From: JALQUO01 sp964529685
GTDB taxonomy: Bacteria > Pseudomonadota > Alphaproteobacteria > Rickettsiales > Midichloriaceae
Assembly: GCA_964529685.1 (NCBI GenBank)
Contig: CAZGZC010000001.1
Span: 124,001-188,000 of the forward strand
Length of the DNA stretch: 64,000 nt
Direction: 5' to 3'
In this document: piece after piece, positions 45,403-54,291 of the stretch
Numbering within the stretch: position 1 is the first letter of the stretch
Layout: each line of letters begins with the position of its first letter
Program-made: the position numbers and the translations under genes
Notes under the pieces: model-generated
What the model was told of the DNA's origin: nothing
The model's database searches: none
Seen by the model: the letters and a program-made list of their open reading frames with translations, nothing else

Positions 45403-46062
45403 TTAGCAGTCTTCATTATAAAGTAAATTACCCTGTATGTTTTTTTTTCTTTTCTTAGGGCTATAATTGATTTGATTTTCTTCTTTCATTGCTTTGCTTA
45501 TAACTTGAAAGATCTGATCATTAATGTTTTTTCTAGCCATTAGCTTATTAAAATTATTTTCTAGTGCTGCAAACATATCTTTCAAAAGTTTTGTGATTTT
45601 TTTAGGCATCTCATCACTGTCATTTTCAAATATGGCTTCAAGTATAGGTATAGATTCCTGTGCTTCTTTCTCGATCATCACAGTGATAGTTGATACTTTT
45701 TGTCTAGCTAAACTTTCATTATGAGTTAACTTAGTCTTCTTCTGTAATTCAGCTTGTGCAGTACTATTAATGACTTTTGCTCTTATTGCTAGGTCTGCTA
45801 GGTCTTGAATATCATCTAGATCGCCCTTATGCATTTTAATATATCGTACTATCAATGGTATATGCCAGTCGATAAAGTTCATTATATCCTCTTTTTCACT
45901 AGAAAGTTTTTCAAGCTCATCTGGTTTAATGTTTACTTTTTTGCTCAATAAATTTGATTCGGAGTTTATAATCTCTATTGCTTTATTGAAGGCAATCTCA
46001 AAAAGTCTTAGATCAAAAGTTATCTTATTATCCATTTTGGTGTTTATAAAACATATTCTCAT
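45403..46062 (-). CDS. Helical protein, possibly FlgN-like flagellar chaperone
   Basis: The 219-residue protein is mostly helical and highly charged. Residues ~25-115 resemble the FlgN/FliT-type pattern: a helix with an E-x-x-x-L-x-x-x-K-E spacing (KPDELEKLSSEKEDIMNFID) followed by AIRAKVINSTAQAELQKKTK. This similarity is weak and I cannot confirm it; flgE lies 2.4 kb away. The remaining C-terminus is basic (SPKKRKKNIQG). ATG 46062 overlaps the mlaA stop (ATGA); MDNKITF at 46035 is an alternative start. Treat the product as hypothetical. Confidence 0.4.
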   Translation of the reverse strand: MRICFINTKMDNKITFDLRLFEIAFNKAIEIINSESNLLSKKVNIKPDELEKLSSEKEDIMNFIDWHIPLIVRYIKMHKGDLDDIQDLADLAIRAKVINSTAQAELQKKTKLTHNESLARQKVSTITVMIEKEAQESIPILEAIFENDSDEMPKKITKLLKDMFAALENNFNKLMARKNINDQIFQVISKAMKEENQINYSPKKRKKNIQGNLLYNEDC

Positions 46063-46808
46063 TTCTTACCACAACAATCATTAAACTCTTTTGAATAATT
46101 TGATTGGTAATAAAGACTTCTAACTGTAGCATAGCTATCTATAGAATCATGCATAACTTGGTTAATAAGATCTCTATTTTCATAACTCAAGGCAGTTACT
46201 TCTAAGCCGAATCTTATAACTGATCCATATATAGGTAATATATAACTAAATGGATCTAGGATTATTTTGTCTATCCCTAAAGCAACTGAATTCCTAGCGT
46301 TAGAAGAGCCTAGTATAGGTAATACTACATAAGTACCATTCTCAATACACATTTTTTCTGCCATCACATCTCTAAAAGACAAATCAACTTTTTTTATGCC
46401 AAGCTTAGTAGATACATCAAATAAACCACCTATTCCAATAGTTGAATTAAGAAGGAAGCGTAATGCACTTGTGAAAAAATCAGCTGGTTTTCCGTAAAAG
46501 ATACTATTAATCATATGATTGGGTTCATATAGATTTTGCAGTAGATTGGTTATTCTTTTTCTTCCCCAACTAGTAAAAGTTACTGTTGCATAAACTTTTG
46601 TTGTAGGTTTAATAAATAATTTTTCAAATCCTACATTGAAATCAAATATAGATCTGTTCAGACTTTCATATATGTCACACAACTTAATATCTTCTTCTAT
46701 TTCTATATCATCCGGTAAATCATCATTATCTTCCTTACTTAAACTAGAACAATTAAAGCTTAATATGATTAATAAAATACACAAAATAAATTTTAACACC
46801 TGCAACAC
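46059..46808 (-). CDS. mlaA: Outer membrane lipoprotein MlaA (VacJ)
   Basis: The MlaA domain is clear: YESLNRSIFDFNVGFEKLFI, NLLQNLYEPNHMINSIFYGK, STIGIGGLFDVSTKLGI, and GTYVVLPILGSSNARNSVAL. MlaA removes phospholipids from the outer leaflet of the outer membrane and works with MlaD (18048). A lipobox-like LSFNC follows a hydrophobic run. No ATG precedes it in frame: the frame opens with TTG at 46904, which would overlap the divergent gene at 46872. GTG 46808 gives a short lipoprotein signal and is my choice, with doubt. Confidence 0.85.
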   Translation of the reverse strand: MLQVLKFILCILLIILSFNCSSLSKEDNDDLPDDIEIEEDIKLCDIYESLNRSIFDFNVGFEKLFIKPTTKVYATVTFTSWGRKRITNLLQNLYEPNHMINSIFYGKPADFFTSALRFLLNSTIGIGGLFDVSTKLGIKKVDLSFRDVMAEKMCIENGTYVVLPILGSSNARNSVALGIDKIILDPFSYILPIYGSVIRFGLEVTALSYENRDLINQVMHDSIDSYATVRSLYYQSNYSKEFNDCCGKK

Positions 46809-46871
46809 TTTTTTCTTTAAGTTTAATTTTTTTTTGTTACCATAATTGTCATAACCTATTTCAAATATAAC

Positions 46872-48389
46872 ATGATTAGCACCTTTCCTTATAATAAGTC
46901 TCAAATAACAAACATATCATCATCTAATGATAGAGTGCTTGATGAAATCATAGAATTTATTTTAAATCCTGACACAAGGCCTGATAAAATATCAGCTATA
47001 CTCGAAATTATACATGATTCTAAAAACATTATTATGAATCTTTTAGAAGAGAGGCAATTTGCAGCTATCGAAAAATTAATCTCTATACCTCAAATTTTTC
47101 TCAATTCTCAAAAGATTTTACTTCATAAAGATCGTGAAGGTAAAAATATTATAAACTACTTTATAGAATATGCTTCCCAACAACTAATCAAGCATTTTTT
47201 CCAATTACTAAAGAATAATTGTGAAAACAGCTCTATAAGAATAATTCTTCAAGATAAATTTCATCAAGCTAATCATCTAATGTATATAACTTCTAAGCAA
47301 GATTCAGATCTGTTATTTAAAGATTTTGCAGACATAATCATTATGAGTTTAGGAACTGAAGCTCTATATAAAATGCTATCGGATGTAAATGGAGAAGGAA
47401 ATAATTGTTTAATGTTAGCTTTTCAACATAGAAATTTACAAATAGTTAAAAAAATTTTCGATATCTTAGATCAAACAATCAAAGATAATGAGAATAAGCA
47501 AAAAATTGAGAACACTCTTTTCTCACAAATAGACTTACAAGGGAGAAATATTCTAATGCTAGTTGCAGCTACTAATGATGAATTACTCAATGACACATAT
47601 AAATTAATAATGGAAAGATTAAAAGGGATTGCTATCACACCTCTTTTTCAAAGAGATTCTGAAAAAAATGATATATTTATACTATCTCTAATAAGCGATA
47701 ACGAGTTTATTATTAAACAATCTATCCATATTTTGGATTCATTACAGGAAAAACAAAAAAATATTGCTTTACAGATGGTTTTTTCTGGTTTTAATGCCTC
47801 TAATAATCACTTTATAACTATTGCAATCAATAAACATAAAATAGATATATATCTAGAGTTTATCAAAATAGTTGAGGAAAGTCTTGATCAAAACCTAATT
47901 ATTAGTATATTTAAAAGAATTTTCGATGTTGACAATGACTTTTTAAAAAATGTTTTCTCGTCTAATAATATTAATGTAATCATGAGTATTATGAAATATA
48001 TAGAACTAACAAATGATTCTATAGGCTATAAAAATAAAGAATATGTTGCAGAACTAATCTTAAAAAAAGATGTTGATAACAACTCATTACTCCTAACATC
48101 AACTCAATCACAAAATTTTGAAGTTTGTAAGATAATATTGGATATTGCTAATGATTCTCTAAATAAAATAGATCTTATCAGACTGTTAAACTCGAGAGGT
48201 TCTGATAATATGACTTGTTATATGACAGCCAAATCACAAAGAAACGAAAATATAGCAACACTTATTAAAAATTTTGCAGAGAAAACAGATAATCTTAACT
48301 ATATAACACTACAAGAAATTGAGATAAAAAATATGTTAACTGCGGAGCAATCACATCACTATCTTCTCAGTAATGAAATAAGAATCTAA
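46872..48389 (+). CDS. Ankyrin-like repeat protein, putative effector
   Basis: The 505-residue protein is almost wholly alpha-helical. Weak repeats of ankyrin type recur: DVNGEGNNCLMLAFQHRNLQ, then IDLQGRNILMLVAATNDELL, then VDNNSLLLTSTQSQNFEVCK, and SRGSDNMTCYMTAKSQRNEN, each followed by a hydrophobic helix. The consensus GxTPLHxAA is eroded to N-x-L-x-x-A/T. There is no signal peptide. Such proteins are often secreted into the host cell by Rickettsiales, but that is inference from the class. It stands alone, divergent from mlaA and 59 bases upstream of flgE. Confidence 0.6.
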   Translation: MISTFPYNKSQITNISSSNDRVLDEIIEFILNPDTRPDKISAILEIIHDSKNIIMNLLEERQFAAIEKLISIPQIFLNSQKILLHKDREGKNIINYFIEYASQQLIKHFFQLLKNNCENSSIRIILQDKFHQANHLMYITSKQDSDLLFKDFADIIIMSLGTEALYKMLSDVNGEGNNCLMLAFQHRNLQIVKKIFDILDQTIKDNENKQKIENTLFSQIDLQGRNILMLVAATNDELLNDTYKLIMERLKGIAITPLFQRDSEKNDIFILSLISDNEFIIKQSIHILDSLQEKQKNIALQMVFSGFNASNNHFITIAINKHKIDIYLEFIKIVEESLDQNLIISIFKRIFDVDNDFLKNVFSSNNINVIMSIMKYIELTNDSIGYKNKEYVAELILKKDVDNNSLLLTSTQSQNFEVCKIILDIANDSLNKIDLIRLLNSRGSDNMTCYMTAKSQRNENIATLIKNFAEKTDNLNYITLQEIEIKNMLTAEQSHHYLLSNEIRI

Positions 48390-48448
48390 ATTAATATATT
48401 GCATATGTTAGATCCATATTCTATATTAACATAAAAATAACTAACTGT

Positions 48449-50692
48449 ATGTCTACTACTTTTAATGCAATCTCAGGCATGAGAGCTGCGAATTCTATCA
48501 TTATACAAACCTCAAATAATATTGCTAATGCCGAGACAGCTGGTTTTAAATCTGGTATAGCAGAGCTTTATAACATAAAAGGAGAGAATGGCGTAAGTTA
48601 TCTTACAAGTAACACTATAGACGACAAAGGTTCTTTTAACTATACTGGAATAGTAACAGATCTAGCAACAAATAGTAATAAAGCTTTCTTTATTGCAAAA
48701 AATTCTCTGAATAGTGAAATTGTTAACGTTGCTACAGGTTCATTTAGACCAAATGTTAATGGTCAACTTGAGTATTTAGGCAAATATGTTTTACTTGGTG
48801 TAAAGTATAGTGATGAAGGTAACCTACCTGGATTTAACCAAAATACAATAGAGCCAATAGTAATAGACAATACGATAGAATCTAAAGCAATTGCTTCAAC
48901 ACAGATATATGAAAATTTTAGCCTAAACTCAGAGCTATTAGCTAGAGGCAAAGCTTCTTTCGTAATGAATCCTTCTGCTGCTAATAAAAGCACAAGTGGT
49001 AAGCTTGATGGAATGTTGCAATCAAGTGGTGATCTACAGCCAGGTAATGGCTTCATGGTTCAAATACAAGAGCAGAAAAATGATGAGATAATAACAAACT
49101 CTATTAAATGCATCTTTCAGGGAGCAATAACCTCAAGTAGCTTTTCCCAAACTGGAAACTTAATTAGCAGTGGAGATCCATCTGATTCCATTGATATCGA
49201 TTATAATGGAGTCCTTACATCAATACCGAGAAGCGTTATTCAGAGCGGGAATGATCTTACATCTATGACAAATATACAGAATGCCATTACAAATCTTGGC
49301 TTAAATGCAACTCTCATATCATCTGGTGGAAATGTTCAGTTAAGTATATTACCACCAAATACAACAAGTGATTCTCTGATAATTAGTGGTACATTAGCGA
49401 CATCATTGGGTATTACAGCAAGTATAATGCCAGTACAAAGTGGCGCAGTTAGGTTCTCATCTATGAAAGATTTAAAAGAACAACTTGTCAGTAGTTTTGC
49501 AGCAGTTGATTCAAATGATGCATCAGACAGTATTATTTTGATGGCAAGGCCTAATACTTGTGTTACTTTACGTAATCTACAGGGAGCTAATGTATTAGGA
49601 ACACTAGGAATGTATGCTGGGCCTATAATAGGCCAGGGTTATGACCCCTACGATCCTAATCAAAATATCGCATCAGGAAATGCTTCTCCAGATATTATAG
49701 AAAGTGTTAGTTTATATGATTCTAAAGGTGGTGAGCATATTCTTAATGTAGCTATTAAAAAAGTTGAAGATGGATGGATACAAGAAGCTTATACGTCTAA
49801 TCAAGATGAGCTTGTCGGTGTGAGAAGCGATGGATTATTGCAGGTAACAAAATTCACTTTTGATACTAAGGGGAACCTTAAAGCTTCTTCTGGAGTTGTT
49901 CCCACAGTAACTTCTAAGTTATTTATTGATCCATTTGCTACTATAAGCTCAACCAGTGGTGCACCAGATACAGTATCAATAAATGGGACTACATTAACGC
50001 TTGGTACAGACTTCAATTCTTATGTTGGTCTTGTCAATGCTGTAAACAATAATTCCATTCTCTCTTCCCAAGTAGAAGCAACTATTATGAAAAATAATGA
50101 AGGTTTATATAATTTTAAAATTATATCTAAAAATGGAGTTACACCAACTATCAAAACAACCTTATTTGGTATTGAGTCATATGATGCACTCCCTGATGCA
50201 TCTCAATCATTAATACTAAACTTTAGCACAGATCTAAACATTGATAATATAAAAGTTCAATTTAACAAGGAACAAGTTTCTGAATCAGTACATAGAAATA
50301 TGTCTGGCTCTGTTACAGCAAATGGTATGGGTATAAGTTCTATATCAAGTATATCAATTGATACACATGGTGACTTGATTGGCAATTTCGCAAATGGCAC
50401 AAACAAGAAATTATATAGAATACCTATTGCAACTTATAAAAATGTTAATGGCTTAGAAGTTTTAGGAGATAGCGCACTTAAAGGCTCTGCAACATCAGGA
50501 AAGATGTCTATCGTTAGTGCTGGAGATCAAGGAACAGGAGAAATCCTATCTGGTAATATTGAGACATCGAACGTTGAGCAAGCTGAAGAGTTAACAACTC
50601 TTATAACAACTAAACAATTCTATAATATGAATACAAAGAGCTGGCAAACTGGTAATGCAATTATAGATTATCTCTTAAATTCAATGAATTGA
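48449..50692 (+). CDS. flgE: Flagellar hook protein FlgE
   Basis: The 747-residue protein has the axial N-terminal helix FNAISGMRAANSIIIQTSNN followed by IANAETAGFKSG, and the C-terminal partner helix EQAEELTTLITTKQFYNMNT, which together form the D0 core. The long middle, Ser/Thr/Asn-rich and variable, makes it larger than E. coli FlgE (402 aa) but within the range of some alphaproteobacteria. It polymerises into the hook. flgD and flgK are not adjacent, so the flagellar operon has been split up. Confidence 0.93.
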   Translation: MSTTFNAISGMRAANSIIIQTSNNIANAETAGFKSGIAELYNIKGENGVSYLTSNTIDDKGSFNYTGIVTDLATNSNKAFFIAKNSLNSEIVNVATGSFRPNVNGQLEYLGKYVLLGVKYSDEGNLPGFNQNTIEPIVIDNTIESKAIASTQIYENFSLNSELLARGKASFVMNPSAANKSTSGKLDGMLQSSGDLQPGNGFMVQIQEQKNDEIITNSIKCIFQGAITSSSFSQTGNLISSGDPSDSIDIDYNGVLTSIPRSVIQSGNDLTSMTNIQNAITNLGLNATLISSGGNVQLSILPPNTTSDSLIISGTLATSLGITASIMPVQSGAVRFSSMKDLKEQLVSSFAAVDSNDASDSIILMARPNTCVTLRNLQGANVLGTLGMYAGPIIGQGYDPYDPNQNIASGNASPDIIESVSLYDSKGGEHILNVAIKKVEDGWIQEAYTSNQDELVGVRSDGLLQVTKFTFDTKGNLKASSGVVPTVTSKLFIDPFATISSTSGAPDTVSINGTTLTLGTDFNSYVGLVNAVNNNSILSSQVEATIMKNNEGLYNFKIISKNGVTPTIKTTLFGIESYDALPDASQSLILNFSTDLNIDNIKVQFNKEQVSESVHRNMSGSVTANGMGISSISSISIDTHGDLIGNFANGTNKKLYRIPIATYKNVNGLEVLGDSALKGSATSGKMSIVSAGDQGTGEILSGNIETSNVEQAEELTTLITTKQFYNMNTKSWQTGNAIIDYLLNSMN

Positions 50693-50831
50693 TATTTATA
50701 ACATTTCGTTTGCAATTAACATCTCTTAAGAAACAAGCATATTTTGATCGAATAATATAAATTTTTATAAAACACTGTACAAAAAGAAAAAATTGAGTAT
50801 AGATAATTATTTAAATAAATAAAGCCCAAAT

Positions 50832-51815
50832 ATGTCACTACTTACTGCAGAGCCTTTTTATAAACCATTTCATTATCCTTGGGCTTATGACGCATGGCTA
50901 ACCCAGCAACGATTACATTGGATCGCGCAGGAAGTTCCTATGTCAGATGATGTTAAGAATTGGAAAACAGACTTAACTGAAAATGAGAAACATCTTTTAA
51001 CTCAAATTCTTCGCTTTTTTACACAGGCAGATATTGAAGTTAATAACTGTTATATGAAGCATTATAGTAGGATCTTCAAACCTATAGAAGTACAGATGAT
51101 GCTGTCTGCTTTTTCCAATATGGAAACAATTCATGTCGATGCTTACTCTCATTTACTTGATACTCTTGGAATGCCTGAAGTTGAATATAAAGCTTTCATG
51201 GAATATAAGGAAATGAAAGACAAATATGATTACATGCAGCAATTTAATACCAATTCTAAGTCAGATATAGCAAAAGTATTAGCAATATTTGGTGCATTTA
51301 CTGAGGGCCTACAACTCTTTGCATCATTTGCTATGTTGCTTAACTTTCAGCGTTTCGGTAAAATGAAAGGTATGGGGCAGATCGTTACTTGGTCTGTTAG
51401 AGATGAGACATTACATACTGAGTCAATCATAAAATTATTTTTAACTTTTGTTAATGAAAATCCAAGAATTTGGACTAAGAGTTTTAAAAATGATCTATAT
51501 GAAGCTTGTGATACAATCATTGCACATGAAGATGCTTTTATTAATTTAGCATTTAAATTTGAAGGTGCTATCCAAGGCATTACAGCTGCTGATATCAAAG
51601 CATACATTAGATTCATCGGTAATCGTAGGTTAAAACAACTTGGTCTTGAGACAAGATATAACATACATGTCAATCCACTTCCATGGATGGATGAAATACT
51701 TAACTCGCCAGAATTAGTCAATTTCTTTGAGAATCGTGCTACTGAGTATTCACGAGCTTCAACACAAGGATCTTGGGAGCAGGTCTTTACAGAAATTGAC
51801 GAGACAAAACATTGA
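50832..51815 (+). CDS. nrdB: Ribonucleoside-diphosphate reductase subunit beta
   Basis: The 327-residue di-iron protein shows ligand candidates D67 in FFTQADIEV, E98 and H101 in FSNMETIHVDAY with Y105 in the radical-tyrosine position, and the second half's FTEGLQLFASFA and VRDETLHTESI. It generates the radical for the large subunit NrdA in dNTP synthesis. nrdA is not in the window. It is preceded by ~140 AT-rich bases and followed by a decayed spacer. Confidence 0.95.
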   Translation: MSLLTAEPFYKPFHYPWAYDAWLTQQRLHWIAQEVPMSDDVKNWKTDLTENEKHLLTQILRFFTQADIEVNNCYMKHYSRIFKPIEVQMMLSAFSNMETIHVDAYSHLLDTLGMPEVEYKAFMEYKEMKDKYDYMQQFNTNSKSDIAKVLAIFGAFTEGLQLFASFAMLLNFQRFGKMKGMGQIVTWSVRDETLHTESIIKLFLTFVNENPRIWTKSFKNDLYEACDTIIAHEDAFINLAFKFEGAIQGITAADIKAYIRFIGNRRLKQLGLETRYNIHVNPLPWMDEILNSPELVNFFENRATEYSRASTQGSWEQVFTEIDETKH

Positions 51816-52286
51816 TTTTAAAGATCAATATTGTTCATCATTTATCATCTTGAGTTAACAACTTCTTCAGCCGTTCTGGGACTATAAGCTGAACCAATTA
51901 AGGCATCTAGATAATCTAGATCTTTCTTAGAAAAATCTAGGTTTAATAGAATTTTGTAGCAAAGATTTCGACTACATTTGTATTAATTAACAAGTGCTTT
52001 CTGTTCAATATCATTATCAACTCAACAAATTTTTTCGGCTATTAATATCGAACAGCTAAATTTTTAATCTTTACAACCAATGTTTTCTTCAATAGTTTTT
52101 TATCACTAACTATGGTTTATAAAGTATATTAACTACTATACATCAAGCTTAGAAAGTACTTTAGAAAAAACTCCATATTTTTTTGATTTTGCGTGGTATG
52201 TTTCATAAAAACCACTTTTATATCTAGTAATAACTAGTATGATATTCTCTATATAATAGAGTCAAGTATATATTTCATAATATTTT
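51816..52286 (-). pseudogene. Spacer with a gene-tail remnant
   Basis: On the minus strand 51845-51982 is open without a start codon and ends with TGA. It encodes a peptide including SKKDLDYLDALIGSAYSPRT followed by AEEVVNS. The composition is protein-like, but I do not know the family. The rest of this AT-rich spacer (to 52286) shows no gene, and the start of the remnant is closed by a TAA at 51983. Confidence 0.35.
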
Positions 52287-53420
52287 TTAAGCTGCAGCAG
52301 CTCCTATACCAAACTCTTGAGTACCTCCTGCCAACCTATCTTCAAATGATTGCCTCTCGGTAGCAATCTCTTTGCAAATATTAAGACAGTAAGAAAATAC
52401 TGCAATTATAAGAACATCATTTATACTAGTGCCACAAAACTCTTTCATTATATTTCTGAGAGGACTTAAATCGGGTCTAGTATTTATAATCCCAGTTAAA
52501 CCAGTAAATTGATCTTGTTTATGATGTAAATTTGATTCAGCAAGCTTAGCAAAAACTTCTCTATTTTTAGGATCAAATAGTGGAGCAAAAACTTCTTGTT
52601 TATAATGTAATGATTGAGAGATAATTTCAACCTTAACTTGATATTTTAACTGATCATAAATTGTCTGTAGTTCTTTTCTATTTTCAACTAACTTATTATA
52701 TTCAGTAGTCAGTATTCCATTGCTTTTACCTTTTATTTCCTTGATAGACTTTGATATATTTCCTATTGTTCTATCAATTGATTTTTGAAGAGACTTAAGC
52801 GACTCGAGCTCACTTCTATAAAAATTTTTTATTTTTTTGCATAAAACATTAGATGTATTGGCAACTATATTTAAAATATAAGCTCTCATTACTAAGATTT
52901 TAGCTAAGATCTTAAAAAACTTAGCTAAAAATTTATATTTTCTCGAGATTTTTTTACCTTCAGGAGTGGAAGACTCCATATCTTCTGATAATAATCCAGG
53001 ATACTTAGATTCTATTTCGTCTTCATTACAAGTAGATAAATGAGCAGCTTCTGCTGCAAACTTTGAAAAAATCTTAAATAATTTTAGGAAATCAAACTTC
53101 CCATCACTCTCATTTAGAAACTCCTGCGAATTCTTAATACTCTCTATACCAGCTATTACATACTGGATTTCGCTTGCAGTCACAGGTGCATTTAACTCTT
53201 CTAGTTGTTTTATAACTTCTAAATACTCATTTAAGGTTCTCTCATTTTTGCCTAAATATTGGTAAAGCTCATTCAATACATCATCTACATCTGTGTTATT
53301 ATTTAGACAACTCAGCATGGCTTCTAGACCGGCCAGCATAACTTTATGATGATCTTCATTATTGACTTGATTCTTCCTCGTAAGAAAGAGATATTGCTCA
53401 AGCTCTGTTTGTTTATTCAT
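52287..53420 (-). CDS. Orphan coiled-coil protein
   Basis: This ~377-residue protein matches no family I know. It is helical, with a long charged region (about residues 200-275; LKSLQKSIDRTIGNISKSIK, NKLVENRKELQTIYDQLKYQ) likely to be coiled coil. A hydrophobic-basic segment lies before it (AKFFKILAKILVMRAYILNI), and a final hydrophobic patch INDVLIIAVFSYCLNICK is followed by a Gly/Ala end. The frame is open to 53459, but MNKQTELEQ at 53420 looks like the natural start. It is intact, alone on its strand, divergent from secB by ~150 bases. Confidence 0.6.
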   Translation of the reverse strand: MNKQTELEQYLFLTRKNQVNNEDHHKVMLAGLEAMLSCLNNNTDVDDVLNELYQYLGKNERTLNEYLEVIKQLEELNAPVTASEIQYVIAGIESIKNSQEFLNESDGKFDFLKLFKIFSKFAAEAAHLSTCNEDEIESKYPGLLSEDMESSTPEGKKISRKYKFLAKFFKILAKILVMRAYILNIVANTSNVLCKKIKNFYRSELESLKSLQKSIDRTIGNISKSIKEIKGKSNGILTTEYNKLVENRKELQTIYDQLKYQVKVEIISQSLHYKQEVFAPLFDPKNREVFAKLAESNLHHKQDQFTGLTGIINTRPDLSPLRNIMKEFCGTSINDVLIIAVFSYCLNICKEIATERQSFEDRLAGGTQEFGIGAAAA

Positions 53421-53572
53421 AAGTTTATAGTAGGTAATAATGCATTGTAACAGAACCATTCTAAAAAATCAAAATTTACTTTAGTTACAATTCTTTTGCC
53501 TAGTTATACTTCAAGTTTATTACAAATATGTTAAGATGCGTCTATATTTTTTCACAATTTAAAAAATAATTT

Positions 53573-54022
53573 ATGTCTGAAAAAGAAAATTCTAGTGAAC
53601 AAACTTCAGGAGCTGTTATAATTAATGCACAATATATCAAAGATCTATCATTTGAAAACCCAAATGCTCCTTACTCACTCATAGATAGTGAAAAGCCAAA
53701 TATAAATATAGACCTAGATGTTCGTGTTGAACATATCCATGATTCTATGTTTGAGGTTATAATCAATGTTAAAGTGCAATCTAGTGCAAGCAAACCAATA
53801 TTTGTTATAGAATTAGCTTACGGTGGACTATTTACAATAGGTGAAGATGTATCAATTGAAGCAAAGGAGATGATGCTTCTTGTACACTGTGCAAATATCC
53901 TCTTTCCATATGTAAGACGCGTCATATCAGATACAACCCGCGATGGTGGTTATCCCCCACTGCTTCTATCTCCAGTAGATTTCATGGGCTTATACCAACA
54001 AAAAAAATCATCTGTTAACTAA
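53573..54022 (+). CDS. secB: Protein-export chaperone SecB
   Basis: The 149-residue protein has the SecB core YIKDLSFENPNAPYSLI, VELAYGGLF-type strand (as IELAYGGLFTIG), and LFPYVRRVISDTTRDGGYPPLLLSPVDFMGLY. It keeps preproteins unfolded for SecA. The stop is directly followed by the fliQ start, and mreB follows fliQ after two bases, giving a secB-fliQ-mreB run. Confidence 0.96.
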   Translation: MSEKENSSEQTSGAVIINAQYIKDLSFENPNAPYSLIDSEKPNINIDLDVRVEHIHDSMFEVIINVKVQSSASKPIFVIELAYGGLFTIGEDVSIEAKEMMLLVHCANILFPYVRRVISDTTRDGGYPPLLLSPVDFMGLYQQKKSSVN

Positions 54023-54289
54023 ATGGAAATAGCGTCAGCAATAGATATATCTCGCGAGGCACTTATCATTGCAATGAAGATTGCTTTACCAATTCTTCTT
54101 GCAGCACTAGCAGTTGGGTTAGTAATATCTCTTATACAGGCTTTAACTCAGATTCAAGATCAAACAATAACTTTTGTTCCAAAATTAATTACAATCTTTG
54201 TTGTATTATTTTTCCTGATGCCTTATATAGGAAGTCTCATGATAGGTTTCAACGAAACAATTTCAAATCAAATAGTTAATGTTAGGTAA
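54023..54289 (+). CDS. fliQ: Flagellar export apparatus protein FliQ
   Basis: The 88-residue protein has two membrane helices. The sequence LPILLAALAVGLVISLIQAL followed by TQIQDQTITFVPK is the family signature, and the second helix is VVLFFLMPYIGSLMIG. It forms part of the export gate with FliP and FliR. It could in principle be the type III secretion homologue SctS, but other flagellar genes in the window favour FliQ. It begins on the base after the secB stop. Confidence 0.92.
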   Translation: MEIASAIDISREALIIAMKIALPILLAALAVGLVISLIQALTQIQDQTITFVPKLITIFVVLFFLMPYIGSLMIGFNETISNQIVNVR

Positions 54290-54291
54290 AT

